DNA of 17,525 nt from Ignavibacteriales bacterium UBA6490. GTDB taxonomy: Bacteria; Bacteroidota; Ignavibacteria; Ignavibacteriales; Ignavibacteriaceae. Positions 1 to 7,240 of this stretch are shown here, in pieces (positions within the stretch are counted from its first letter, which is position 1; the number at the start of each line of letters is the position of its first letter). Below the pieces are notes generated by a model. The model did not search any database. It was not told where the DNA came from and saw nothing but the letters and a program-made list of their open reading frames with translations. Both the position numbers and the translations under genes were made by a program. Where the stretch lies: assembly GCA_002435365.1 (NCBI GenBank), contig DJMM01000109.1, positions 1 to 17,525 of the forward strand. The letters run 5' to 3'.

Positions 1-364
1 CAATAGTATCTGTTGTAAGAACACCAAAAATTACAGGTGTACTGTATTTAAGAGATACCTGTAATATTCCATTGCCAGCAGCGGAAGAGACATACTCAAA
101 ATGGGGGGTTTCACCCCTTATTACTGCACCAAGGCAGATTACGGCATTGAACTTACCGCCTTTTAGAAGTTTATCTGCCGTTACCGGGAGTTCAAACGCT
201 CCGGGGACTTTGTAATGTTCTATATTTTCATCGGGACAGTTATGTTGTTTGAGACACTCCATTGTACCGCTGACAAGCTGGTTAACCACGAAATCATTAA
301 ATTTTGTGGAGATAACAGCAAATTTAAATCCTGCAGCAGATAGTTTGTCTTCAACCATGTTCAT
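1..364 (-). CDS. ribH: 6,7-dimethyl-8-ribityllumazine synthase (partial, C-terminus off the window)
   Basis: Lumazine synthase condenses 5-amino-6-ribitylaminouracil with 3,4-dihydroxy-2-butanone 4-phosphate, the penultimate step of riboflavin synthesis, usually in a large cytosolic capsid-like oligomer. The translated reverse strand begins MNMVEDKLSAAGFKFAVIST and contains the family motifs VPGAFELP, CLGAVIRGETPHFEYV (substrate loop with the catalytic His) and PVIFGVLTTDT. About 121 residues are visible, and the remaining C-terminal part lies beyond position 1. I chose the ATG at 364; a second in-frame ATG two codons in (358) is possible, and neither has a clear Shine-Dalgarno sequence. The gene lies 62 bp downstream of the PHP phosphoesterase gene with no terminator seen between them, so it is probably the third gene of a crp-php-ribH transcript. 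The identification is certain; the exact start is not. Confidence 0.96.
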   Translation of the reverse strand, partial: MNMVEDKLSAAGFKFAVISTKFNDFVVNQLVSGTMECLKQHNCPDENIEHYKVPGAFELPVTADKLLKGGKFNAVICLGAVIRGETPHFEYVSSAAGNGILQVSLKYSTPVIFGVLTTDTI

Positions 365-426
365 ATGGAAATAATAAAATAATAAAGTTCAAAATATTAA
401 AGATCGGGTAATTAACAAAAAAACGG

Positions 427-1257
427 TTACGCAGTATTCCTGTGGAGACGGCTGCGCATTTCATCGAGGGTTGTGAATCCCACACTGTATTTGCCGAGAT
501 TCTTTTCATCATCCCTTTTGCCGCCATGAAAATCCGATCCGCCGGATTCAAGAAGAAAATATTCGTTAACAATTCCCTTGTAGAATTTAATCTGCTGGGG
601 AGAATGACTGGGGTGTAAAACCTCTATTCCGTCAACGCCCCCTTCGATCAAAGCTTTAAGAATTGATTCTGGCATATACCCCGGATGAGCGATGAAAGAT
701 AGTCCCCCTGCATCTGCAATAATTTTAAATGCACTCTGAGGTGAAATATGAACTTTTTTTTCGTAGGCGGGACAACCGTTGCCGATATATTTGTTAAACG
801 CCTCGAAGTAAGTTGATACAAGATTTTTTTCAAGCATTGCCTGTGCAATATGCGGCCGTCCCACCGCACAGTTCCGGGCTATTTCAAGGACATCATTTAT
901 ATGAAGACTTAATCCAAGTGTATTAAGTTTTTTAACAATCCTTTCAGCTCTTTTTACACGTTCTTCACGGAAAAAAGAGAGATATCTTTCAAGTTCCGGA
1001 TTGTTCTGTTCAACAAAATAGGCGAGTATATGAACTTCACGATCACTGATATCGGAGCTGATTTCAACTCCCGGGATAACTTCAATACCAAATTCCTTTG
1101 CGGCTTCAACTGCATCAGGAATTCCGTTCAGATTATCATGGTCAGTTATGCTTAAAACATCAATGCCGTTTTCTTTTGCTTTATGAATAACCTGATCGGG
1201 AGAGTAGAATCCATCAGAGAAGCTGGTGTGAATATGTAAATCTACTTTCCCGGTCAT
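427..1257 (-). CDS. PHP-domain metal-dependent phosphoesterase (TrpH/YciV-like)
   Basis: A 276-residue PHP-family hydrolase. All metal-site motifs are visible: DLHIHTSFSDG (H8, H10, D15), SITDHD (H40), PGVEIS (E65), H76, GRPHIA (H136), FIAHPG (H191) and GGSDFHGG (D242, H244). The length and motif order match the stand-alone TrpH/RNase AM group, whose characterised members remove the 3'-phosphate from nucleoside 3',5'-bisphosphates or trim RNA 5' ends; the substrate here is inferred from the family only. It starts 4 nt after the stop of the Crp/Fnr regulator gene, so the two are almost certainly co-transcribed and perhaps translationally coupled. A DNA polymerase X/III PHP domain or histidinol phosphatase is less likely because there is no polymerase domain and no his genes nearby. 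Confidence 0.9.
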   Translation of the reverse strand: MTGKVDLHIHTSFSDGFYSPDQVIHKAKENGIDVLSITDHDNLNGIPDAVEAAKEFGIEVIPGVEISSDISDREVHILAYFVEQNNPELERYLSFFREERVKRAERIVKKLNTLGLSLHINDVLEIARNCAVGRPHIAQAMLEKNLVSTYFEAFNKYIGNGCPAYEKKVHISPQSAFKIIADAGGLSFIAHPGYMPESILKALIEGGVDGIEVLHPSHSPQQIKFYKGIVNEYFLLESGGSDFHGGKRDDEKNLGKYSVGFTTLDEMRSRLHRNTA

Positions 1258-1261
1258 AAAA

Positions 1262-1945
1262 TCAACTGAATAGTTCTTTAAATTTTTCGTAGTTAATAAT
1301 TCTTAAACGTGAGCCGTCCAGTTCAACAAGACCTTTCTTCGCAAAAGAATGAAGAGTCCTGCTGATTGTCTCTCTTGAAGTTCCGGCCATATTTGCCAGA
1401 TCATGCTGGAAGGGGAGCTTTTCAATTTCGACAGTACCTTGTTTTATTTTTCCCTGATCATCGGCAAGCTGCAGAATCACTGTTGCAACTTTTCCTTCCG
1501 CGTCTTTTAGGGAAAGTGATTTTATTTTCATATCTGCAGAACGCAGCCTTTGAGTTAATTCCTGTAACAGAGCAATTGAAACATCCGGAAATTCATGCAG
1601 CAGTGTAATGAAATCACTCCTCTGAATAAGGAATACTTCTGAATCTTCCATTGCTGTTACATTTGCCGATCTTGCCAGACCGTCAAGAATAGCCATTTCC
1701 CCAAAGAAATCGGAGTCATTTAAAATGGTAAGAATTACTTCTTTTCCATCCTCTGCTACTCTGGATACTTTTACTTTTCCCTCAATAATAACGAACAGGG
1801 CAGATCCGGTCTCATGCTCGAATAATATAACCGAATCCTTTTGAAATGATTTCCGTACTCCAAGTTTTGATATCTTTTGCAGGGATTCATCATCCAGATC
1901 GGAAAAAATAGGGACGTACTTTAGAAAATCATCAGTATCAATCAT
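1262..1945 (-). CDS. Crp/Fnr-family transcriptional regulator
   Basis: A 227-residue regulator. An N-terminal cyclic-nucleotide-binding-type barrel (about residues 10-125) carries a phosphate-cassette-like FGEMAILDGLARSANV (81-96). A dimerisation helix follows (about 125-145), then a Crp-type winged helix (about 150-222) with recognition helix SRETISRTLHSFAKKGLV. The E-x-x-S-R pattern (E192, S195, R196) is that used by E. coli FNR to read TTGA half-sites, rather than the E-x-x-G-R of CRP. There is no cysteine in the protein, so it cannot carry an FNR-type Fe-S cluster; the effector may be a nucleotide or another small ligand and is unknown. It is the first gene of the leftward unit with the PHP phosphoesterase and ribH. 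A matching TTGA-N6-TCAA site lies in its own promoter, suggesting autoregulation. Confidence 0.93.
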   Translation of the reverse strand: MIDTDDFLKYVPIFSDLDDESLQKISKLGVRKSFQKDSVILFEHETGSALFVIIEGKVKVSRVAEDGKEVILTILNDSDFFGEMAILDGLARSANVTAMEDSEVFLIQRSDFITLLHEFPDVSIALLQELTQRLRSADMKIKSLSLKDAEGKVATVILQLADDQGKIKQGTVEIEKLPFQHDLANMAGTSRETISRTLHSFAKKGLVELDGSRLRIINYEKFKELFS

Positions 1946-1977
1946 TTTAATGAACCTTTTTTATTTAATAGTTACAA

Positions 1978-2006
1978 AATATAGGCTTGAGTTATATCAA
2001 AGTCAA
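1978..2006 (-). promoter_or_regulatory. Sigma70-type promoter of the crp/fnr-php-ribH unit
   Basis: On the reverse strand, TTGACT (2006-2001) is followed by exactly 17 bp and TATATT (1983-1978), close to the consensus -35/-10 pair. It sits 33 bp upstream of the regulator ATG, so the leader would be short. An FNR-like palindrome fills most of the spacer. Seen directly in the sequence; activity is inferred. Confidence 0.7.
1987..2000. promoter_or_regulatory. FNR-like operator in the promoter spacer
   Basis: The sequence TTGAGTTATATCAA fits the FNR-box pattern TTGAT-N4-ATCAA with one mismatch. It lies between the -35 and -10 elements of the promoter of a Crp/Fnr-family gene whose recognition helix has the FNR-type E-x-x-S-R residues. 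A protein bound here should block RNA polymerase, so negative autoregulation is the simplest reading. The site may equally be used by another Crp/Fnr paralogue. Confidence 0.6.
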
Positions 2007-2102
2007 TAAACAATTGATAGAATAAAGCAATTTTACTTCTAATTTTTCCGGTCATTGAAGTGCCGTGAAAAAAAAATGGTTTGTTAACTGGTTTTCATTG
2101 GG

Positions 2103-2168
2103 GTTCTAACCTGATTCTAACCTGGTTCTGATCCCATTCTATCCTGATTCTGTTCCCATTTTTTCCAG
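2103..2168. repeat. Degenerate 11-bp tandem repeat, about six units
   Basis: Successive units read gttctaacctg, attctaacctg, gttctgatccc, attctatcctg, attctgttccc and a decayed attttttccag, giving a consensus close to RTTCTRWYCYS. The unit length is near one DNA helical turn, so the copies face the same side of the helix. An 11-bp period is not a multiple of three, and the array is not in a gene. It lies about 100 bp from the regulator promoter and 185 bp from the candidate ppiD promoter. Confidence 0.7.
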
Positions 2169-2176
2169 GTTAGAAT
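2114..2176. repeat. 12-bp perfect inverted repeat flanking most of the tandem array
   Basis: ATTCTAACCTGG at 2114-2125 is the exact reverse complement of CCAGGTTAGAAT at 2165-2176, with 39 bp between. The left arm is the second tandem unit plus one base. There is no T-tract after the right arm, so it is not an ordinary intrinsic terminator. It could form a cruciform or RNA hairpin, or mark an inverted copy of the repeat unit. Confidence 0.7.
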
Positions 2177-2352
2177 AGGCCCGGACCAAGGCCAGAATTA
2201 ACCCGGTTTCAACTCTGCATTTCAACCGGCTGTAAATAAAATTCAATTCCAATATCTCCTTTTTATCAATGTTTAAGTTTTGCTGATACCGGGGGGTTGG
2301 TGCTATTCAGCCCGGAGTTTCGAAAAGAATTGGGCAACCGGCTTAATTTCCA

Positions 2353-2381
2353 TTGATTTTTTAGGGTGAGTAATCTATTTT
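2353..2381 (+). promoter_or_regulatory. Candidate ppiD promoter
   Basis: TTGATT (2353-2358), a 17-bp spacer and TATTTT (2376-2381) precede the ppiD start by 45 bp. The -10 is imperfect and the region is AT-rich, so other choices (for example around TAATAT further down) are possible. Confidence 0.4.
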
Positions 2382-2426
2382 AAGCATCTTAATATAAATT
2401 TTTAATTTTTTCGGAGAAGAATATAT

Positions 2427-4514
2427 ATGGCTATGATGGCCAAAATGAGGAACCTTGCGCCGGTATTTATCATTACCGTCGGAGTTTTATTCGTATTATT
2501 CATGATAATTTCTGATTCTAATGTAATGGAAGTTTTTGGTGCGCGAACAAATAACGTTGGTTCGGTGAACGGCGAAAATATTTCATATGTGGAGTTCAAC
2601 AAGTTTTTTGAACAGCAGATGCAGGCTCGTAAAGATCAGCTGGGCCGCGATCTGGAGGATACAGAAATGGATCAGGTCCGGGAACAGTCCTGGGAAGCGA
2701 TCGTGACTCAAAAATTAATCGCAGACCAGATTGATAAAATGGGCATTACTGTTTCTGATGACGAGGTGAGGGAAGTAATCCTGGGAAATGATCCTCCTGA
2801 ATTTCTGAAACAGAATTTTATCGATTCTACCGGAAATTTTAACCGCGCTTTATATGATCAGGCAATACAGGATCCCCGTAACCGGGAACCGATCGTACAG
2901 GCTGAAGAATATGTAAGGCAGACAAAGTTAAGCGAAAAGCTTCAAAGCATGATCACTGCATCAATTACTGTTAGTGAATCCGAATTAAAGAGAAAATTTA
3001 TAGATCAGAATATTACCATGGAAGCTGTGTATGCATTGGTCGATATTAATAAAATGCCTGATGCAGAGTTTAATGTTTCGGAAGATGAACTTAAAGATTA
3101 TTATAATAAAAACCTTGACAAGTATGTAATCAAGCCGCAGCGCAGACTCAAGTATGTCGTTTTTCAAACAGTCCCCTCAGCTGATGATTCAGGAAATGTG
3201 CTTCAGGGTTTGGAAAATGTTGTGACAAACCTTAAAAAGGATACTTCCGGATTTCAATCCTACGTGGAAATATATTCAACGGAGCCTTATTCGAAAGATA
3301 CTTTGAGCATTCAGGATTTTGGCAGCGAAGCTTCCAATCTGGTTCAGGCTGCTTCACCGGGAACAGTTATTGGACCCGTTGCATCGCCGCAGGGTTATGC
3401 GGTTTATAATTTTATCGGAAAAGTGCCTTCATCTGAAACAATGGTAAAGGTAAGCCATATACTTATAAATCAGTTCGGCAGCGATGAGAAGAATCTTGAA
3501 AAAGCCAATGAGATATTCAATCTTATTAATTCCGGGGCTGATTTCAGTAAAATCGCTCTGGAATATTCCGCCGATCCGGGAAGCGCACAAAGGGGCGGCG
3601 ACCTCGGCTGGTTTGGCAAAGGCGCAATGGTACCGGAGTTTGAGAAAGCATCATTTTCCGGAAAAGTAGGTGAACTTCAGAAACCTGTTAAAACCAATTA
3701 CGGATATCATCTGCTTAAAGTGACAGGAAAAACGAGCGATAAATATGTCGTTGAAAAAATTGTAAATCCCGTTAAAATTTCTGCCTCCACAAGAGATGCC
3801 TTGTATAATGCGGCAAAGGATTTTGAGTATCTGGCTGATAAAAACGACTTTGAATCTGAGGCAGAATTAATGCAGTACCAGGTTCAGGAAACTCCTCCTT
3901 TTGTTGAGGAAAGTTATTCGATTCCGGGTATCGGTGTAAACAATAATCTGCTGAAGTTTGCATTTGACGGCAGCCTTAATGATATAAGTCCTGTTCATAA
4001 AATTTCATCGGGATATGTTGTGGCGAAAATTTCTGAAATAATTAAAGAAGGAGCCCAGGAATTTGAGAAAATTAAAGAGCAGATAAAACCTGCGGTAATA
4101 AAGGAGAAAAAAATTCAAAAGGCAGCCGGGATTGCCGAAGACATTGCGAAAAAAATAAATGGAAATATCAGCAATGCATCAAAGTTAAGCAATTTTGTTA
4201 CTGTTGATTCGACCGGCAGTTTTTCAGGTTTAGGAAGTATCAGGAATATCGGAAAGGATTACGCATTCATCGCCAAAGCCCAGGAGCTCGAAATGAATAA
4301 GGTATCTGCACCCTTTAAAGGAAACAGGGGATATTTTATAATTCAGGTACTAAAAAGAACACCATTTGATCAGTCATCTTACGAAATGCAGAAAGATGTG
4401 ATCAGGCAAACAATACTGCAGGAGAAGAAGAGTTCGTTCTTCAGTCAATGGCTTATCAACATTAAAAAAGAAGCTGATATTACCGATAACAGGTATATGT
4501 TCTATGGCTATTAA
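2427..4514 (+). CDS. ppiD: PpiD/SurA-type membrane-anchored peptidyl-prolyl isomerase
   Basis: A 695-residue periplasmic foldase that helps outer-membrane and secreted proteins fold. Residues 9-29 (LAPVFIITVGVLFVLFMIIS) form one N-terminal membrane anchor. A SurA_N-type chaperone region follows, starting at VGSVNGENISYVEFNKFFEQ (about 42-61) and running to about 200. One clear parvulin (PpiC) domain spans about 339-432, with VSHILI, ADPGSAQRGGDLGWFGKGAM and YGYHLLKV. The C-terminal half holds a more degenerate parvulin-like or chaperone segment (about 490-545, with ISSGYVVAKISE). A strong Shine-Dalgarno, GGAGAAG, lies just upstream of the ATG at 2427, with a candidate promoter before it. An intrinsic terminator follows. 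The overall layout matches PpiD. The beta-barrel gene downstream is a plausible client but is probably transcribed separately. Confidence 0.9.
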   Translation: MAMMAKMRNLAPVFIITVGVLFVLFMIISDSNVMEVFGARTNNVGSVNGENISYVEFNKFFEQQMQARKDQLGRDLEDTEMDQVREQSWEAIVTQKLIADQIDKMGITVSDDEVREVILGNDPPEFLKQNFIDSTGNFNRALYDQAIQDPRNREPIVQAEEYVRQTKLSEKLQSMITASITVSESELKRKFIDQNITMEAVYALVDINKMPDAEFNVSEDELKDYYNKNLDKYVIKPQRRLKYVVFQTVPSADDSGNVLQGLENVVTNLKKDTSGFQSYVEIYSTEPYSKDTLSIQDFGSEASNLVQAASPGTVIGPVASPQGYAVYNFIGKVPSSETMVKVSHILINQFGSDEKNLEKANEIFNLINSGADFSKIALEYSADPGSAQRGGDLGWFGKGAMVPEFEKASFSGKVGELQKPVKTNYGYHLLKVTGKTSDKYVVEKIVNPVKISASTRDALYNAAKDFEYLADKNDFESEAELMQYQVQETPPFVEESYSIPGIGVNNNLLKFAFDGSLNDISPVHKISSGYVVAKISEIIKEGAQEFEKIKEQIKPAVIKEKKIQKAAGIAEDIAKKINGNISNASKLSNFVTVDSTGSFSGLGSIRNIGKDYAFIAKAQELEMNKVSAPFKGNRGYFIIQVLKRTPFDQSSYEMQKDVIRQTILQEKKSSFFSQWLINIKKEADITDNRYMFYGY

Positions 4515-4537
4515 AAAAAGCTGAAAAAGATTAAATT

Positions 4538-4570
4538 AAACCCCTGTATTATACGGGGGTTTATTATTTT
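4538..4570 (+). terminator. Intrinsic terminator after ppiD
   Basis: AAACCCCTGTAT and ATACGGGGGTTT pair over 12 positions (one G-T) around a one-base centre, so the real loop is a few bases, and TTATTATTTT follows. It ends only 10 nt before the next start codon, so it separates ppiD from the following operon or acts as an attenuator for it. Confidence 0.8.
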
Positions 4571-4580
4571 AAAAGTAGTT

Positions 4581-5294
4581 ATGATGAGGAATTTAATATT
4601 ATTCGGTCTTTTGATAGCTGGCGCAGAAGGTTATGCACAGTTTAACGGCAAAAATTTCAGTATAGCTCTGAATGCTGCCTACACAACCACCGCAAGGATT
4701 TACCTGCAGCCGTACGCTTCTGATGAGGCTGTAAGAAACAATTCCTTTCCTATCGAGGATATTTTTAATCCTTCATTCGAGATAAGGTACGCTTTGAGCG
4801 AATCTATAATCCTGGGGGCCGGTTCCGAATATATGAAGGTTTCGCAGGGAGGTTCCGAGCTGGTGGTTTTTTCACAAGGTGCTGCCAGGGTCATAAATGT
4901 GGAAGAAGGATTTAATTTTATTCCGTTTGAAATAACAGCATATTACCTTTTACCCTTTTCCACTGCAAAAGTAAAATTCCTTATGGGGGGCGGTGCAGGA
5001 TATTATTTCGGCAGCCACATCAGGAAAATAGGAGAGGCGGAAGTTAATACAATTAATAGAAAATTTGCTTACGGCATACATGTAAATCTCTCCATGGATT
5101 TCCTGGTCAGAGATAACATTTCGGTGCGCAGTGAGATGAAATTCAGGGATCCTCAGTTTACAATTACAAGTGCTTACAACAGTCAGGAAGTTTATTATAA
5201 CGGTTCTGTAATCCATCTGCTGCAGGAATCCTTTGATTCAAAGATAAATATCGACGGAGTTACAATTATGTTAGGTATTGCTTACCATTTTTAA
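4581..5294 (+). CDS. Outer-membrane beta-barrel protein (OmpA/OmpW-like barrel, function unknown)
   Basis: A 237-residue protein with a signal peptide (MMRNLILFGLLIAGAEGYA, likely cleaved before Q20). The rest is made of alternating amphipathic beta-strands such as FEIRYALSESIILGAGSEYM and KVKFLMGGGAGYYFG. It ends in MLGIAYHF, the C-terminal aromatic strand typical of BAM-inserted outer-membrane barrels. The predicted mature size, about 217 residues, suits an 8-stranded barrel. No catalytic motif is visible and I do not recognise a named family. ATG codons at 4581 and 4584 are both possible starts. aroK starts one base after its stop, so the gene probably shares a message with aroK-aroB, an unusual partner for metabolic genes. 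Confidence 0.8.
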   Translation: MMRNLILFGLLIAGAEGYAQFNGKNFSIALNAAYTTTARIYLQPYASDEAVRNNSFPIEDIFNPSFEIRYALSESIILGAGSEYMKVSQGGSELVVFSQGAARVINVEEGFNFIPFEITAYYLLPFSTAKVKFLMGGGAGYYFGSHIRKIGEAEVNTINRKFAYGIHVNLSMDFLVRDNISVRSEMKFRDPQFTITSAYNSQEVYYNGSVIHLLQESFDSKINIDGVTIMLGIAYHF

Positions 5295-5295
5295 A

Positions 5296-5862
5296 ATGAA
5301 AAAGAATTTGGTTTACTTAACAGGATTTATGGGAGCGGGCAAAAGTACTATAGGTCCGATCCTGGCTAACACGCTGGGGTGGGAATACTGTGACCTTGAT
5401 GCACTTATTGAAGAACAAACCGGTATGAAGATCAGTAAAATTTTTGAAGAAAAAGGAGATAAATTCTTCCGGGCAATAGAAACCGAGCAGCTGAGAAAAA
5501 TTTCCTCAGGGGATAAGCGAATAATATCACTGGGCGGCGGAACAATTGCATCGGGAAACAACCTTGAATTTCTTAAAAAAAACGGACAGATAATTTATCT
5601 TAAGACATCTGTTGAATCAGTGTACAAGCGTTTAATTTTTAAGAACGACAGGCCGCTTATGAAAATCAACGAGTCTGATGCTTCAAAAGAGGAAATCTTA
5701 CAAAAGATAAAGGATCTGTTTACAACCCGTATGCCGTTCTACGAACAGGCCGATTTTACAGTGGAAACTGAAAATGTACCAATCGGCAGGACGGTCGATT
5801 ATCTTGCAAAATTAATAAACACCCATTTCAGAGAAAGAAAAATTGAAGAAAGTAACAGTTAA
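5296..5862 (+). CDS. aroK: Shikimate kinase
   Basis: A 188-residue cytosolic kinase that phosphorylates shikimate at the 3-hydroxyl with ATP (shikimate pathway, aromatic amino acids). It has the Walker A motif GFMGAGKST (10-18), the shikimate-binding D33-x-D35, FFRAIE (R59), the SLGGGT loop (78-83) and the lid motif DRPLM (118-122), then TTRMPFYEQAD near the C-terminus. I chose the ATG at 5296, which lies one base after the previous stop and gives the normal MKKNLVYLTGFMG N-terminus. An in-frame ATG at 5278 would add six residues and overlap the upstream gene. The gene overlaps the aroB start by 20 bp, which suggests coupled translation of these two pathway enzymes. Confidence 0.95.
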   Translation: MKKNLVYLTGFMGAGKSTIGPILANTLGWEYCDLDALIEEQTGMKISKIFEEKGDKFFRAIETEQLRKISSGDKRIISLGGGTIASGNNLEFLKKNGQIIYLKTSVESVYKRLIFKNDRPLMKINESDASKEEILQKIKDLFTTRMPFYEQADFTVETENVPIGRTVDYLAKLINTHFRERKIEESNS

Positions 5863-6925
5863 TCTTCCGGGTAAATCATATCCCGTATTTATAGGCGATA
5901 TGGTCTTGCCAAGAATAAAAAAAGAAATTACTCGGTCCTGCCGCAAAACTGTGATTATCGACAAAAATGTAGAGAGGCTGCATGGGGGCAGAATACGAAG
6001 TTTATTCAGGGATATGAAAGGGGATACTGAATATTTTGTGCTGAAGAACGGGGAGAATTCAAAGTCGCTGAACGAATTAAGCAGGGTGTACAAATTTTTA
6101 CTGCGATGCAGTGCAGATAAGGAATCGCTGCTGTTTTCCGTCGGCGGGGGAGTAACAGGAGATCTTTCAGGTTTTGCAGCTTCAACCTTTAAGCGCGGAA
6201 TACCGTTAATACATATTCCGACAACACTGCTTTCCGCAGTGGATAGTTCAGTTGGAGGAAAAACTGCTGTCAATTTTGATCAGAGGAAAAACCTTGCAGG
6301 CACCTTTTACCAGCCCGAGTATGTTTTTACTGATGTGACATTTCTTAAAACTCTTCCTTCAGCAGAGATCAGATCGGGAATAGGGGAACTGATTAAATAT
6401 TCCTTTTTATCCGATTCTAATTTATTTATCTATGTTCTTAATAACATGGAAAAAATTCAGAATGCCGATCCCGCCATACTTGAGAGTACTATTTACAGGT
6501 CCGTAGGAATAAAAGCGTCAATAGTAATGAAAGACGAAAAGGAAGAATCGGGTCTTCGGAAAATATTAAATTTCGGACACACCTTTGGTCATGCCATTGA
6601 AAGTGTTCTTAATTACCGTATTAAGCATGGAGAGGCAGTTACAGCCGGGATAATTGCAGCCTTATTTTTATCCAACAAGATTGGGTTACTGGCTGAGAAC
6701 AGACTTATTACATATTTAAAGCTTCCCTCCAGGATCAAACTGCCTCGGGCACTAACCGGTATCGACTTAAGGGATGTTTATGAAGTGATGAAGGATGACA
6801 AAAAAAGCAAGGGCGGAAAAATTAACTTTGTTCTTATCTCTGAAATAGGCAGTATTTATATTGATATTTCAGCCGGTAAGGATGATATTTATAAATCACT
6901 GGAAAGAATGCTGGAGGTTATTTAA
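5843..6925 (+). CDS. aroB: 3-dehydroquinate synthase
   Basis: A 360-residue NAD- and metal-dependent enzyme that converts DAHP to 3-dehydroquinate, the second step of the shikimate pathway. It shows the NAD-binding GGGVTGD (101-107), HIPTTLLSAVDSSVGGKTAVN (about 124-144), GELIKY (E182, K185) and NFGHTFGH (H246, H250), with KHGE (H262). E182, H246 and H262 are the expected zinc ligands. The start is a TTG at 5843 inside the end of aroK, preceded by GAGAAAGA as a Shine-Dalgarno. No ATG nearby gives the normal N-terminus (MKKVTVNLPGKSYPVFIGD), so the non-ATG start is well supported. Last gene of the barrel protein-aroK-aroB unit; a hairpin follows 6 bp after the stop. Confidence 0.95.
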   Translation: MKKVTVNLPGKSYPVFIGDMVLPRIKKEITRSCRKTVIIDKNVERLHGGRIRSLFRDMKGDTEYFVLKNGENSKSLNELSRVYKFLLRCSADKESLLFSVGGGVTGDLSGFAASTFKRGIPLIHIPTTLLSAVDSSVGGKTAVNFDQRKNLAGTFYQPEYVFTDVTFLKTLPSAEIRSGIGELIKYSFLSDSNLFIYVLNNMEKIQNADPAILESTIYRSVGIKASIVMKDEKEESGLRKILNFGHTFGHAIESVLNYRIKHGEAVTAGIIAALFLSNKIGLLAENRLITYLKLPSRIKLPRALTGIDLRDVYEVMKDDKKSKGGKINFVLISEIGSIYIDISAGKDDIYKSLERMLEVI

Positions 6926-6931
6926 AAAAGA

Positions 6932-6951
6932 AAACCGTCGGATGACGGTTT
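6932..6951. terminator. Hairpin after aroB, best T-tract on the leftward side
   Basis: AAACCGTC and GACGGTTT form a perfect 8-bp stem around GGAT. Rightward it is followed by TAAGAAGGG, a poor T-tract, then scattered T's. Leftward it is followed by TCTTTTTT. It may end aroB transcription weakly and stop leftward transcripts well. Confidence 0.55.
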
Positions 6952-7098
6952 AAGAAGGGTTTTGCTTTGCTTTGTATTTCTATTTGTCCGTATAATTTCA
7001 ATTTAAGTGCCAAGACCAATATTATTTTTTTTGAGCATTTATGAACTTTTTATTATTTGATGTTTATGTAATAATTGAGAAATGATTCATTTTGAGAT

Positions 7099-7134
7099 AA
7101 AAAAACCGCCCGGGTGGACAAATTTCCGGGCGGT
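7099..7134 (-). terminator. Leftward intrinsic terminator upstream of nadA
   Basis: ACCGCCCGG (7105-7113) pairs perfectly with CCGGGCGGT (7126-7134) across a 12-nt loop. Read on the reverse strand, the GC-rich stem runs into seven T's (7105-7099). Read rightward it is followed by ATGAGTGCC, with no T-tract, so it can only work for leftward transcripts. No leftward gene lies between it and the histidine kinase gene that ends at 8244. Confidence 0.7.
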
Positions 7135-7210
7135 ATGAGTGCCATATAGGGAGGGAGATAACTCAGAACTTTTTCTTTCAAGTGCAGTATAAAAAACAAT
7201 ATGAGTGCCA
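7134..7210. repeat. Direct repeat TATGAGTGCCA, two exact copies 66 bp apart
   Basis: Exact 11-mers at 7134-7144 and 7200-7210, with a partial TAAGTGCCA at 7004-7012. The 66-bp offset is close to six helical turns. On the reverse strand each gives TGGCAC, and two of the three continue as TGGCAC-N5-TTGAA or TGGCAC-N5-TTGTT, resembling sigma54 -24/-12 elements with an imperfect -12. Confidence 0.5.
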
Positions 7211-7240
7211 GAGTTAAAATGAGGATTTCAGGGTTTATTA

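Larger units (their letters stand above)
2007..2426. other. Divergent intergenic region between the regulator and ppiD
   Basis: No convincing coding sequence on either strand. It holds the degenerate 11-bp tandem repeat at 2103-2168, the 12-bp inverted repeat at 2114-2125/2165-2176, and a candidate ppiD promoter at 2353-2381. The stretch 2177-2340 contains C/G-rich patches and several AACCGG or CCCGG words but no clear hairpin with a T-tract. Confidence 0.6.

Noticed and set aside
2003..2017. TCAAT-AAACA-ATTGA inverted repeat beside the regulator promoter
   Set aside because: Short AT-rich arms facing the wrong way for a second FNR-type site.
2402..2602. Open frame on the reverse strand across the ppiD start
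   Set aside because: It lies antisense to the ppiD ribosome-binding site and membrane anchor and has no protein-family features.
5812..6273. 153-codon reverse-strand frame inside aroB
   Set aside because: Shadow of aroB, which has all its active-site motifs in the forward frame.
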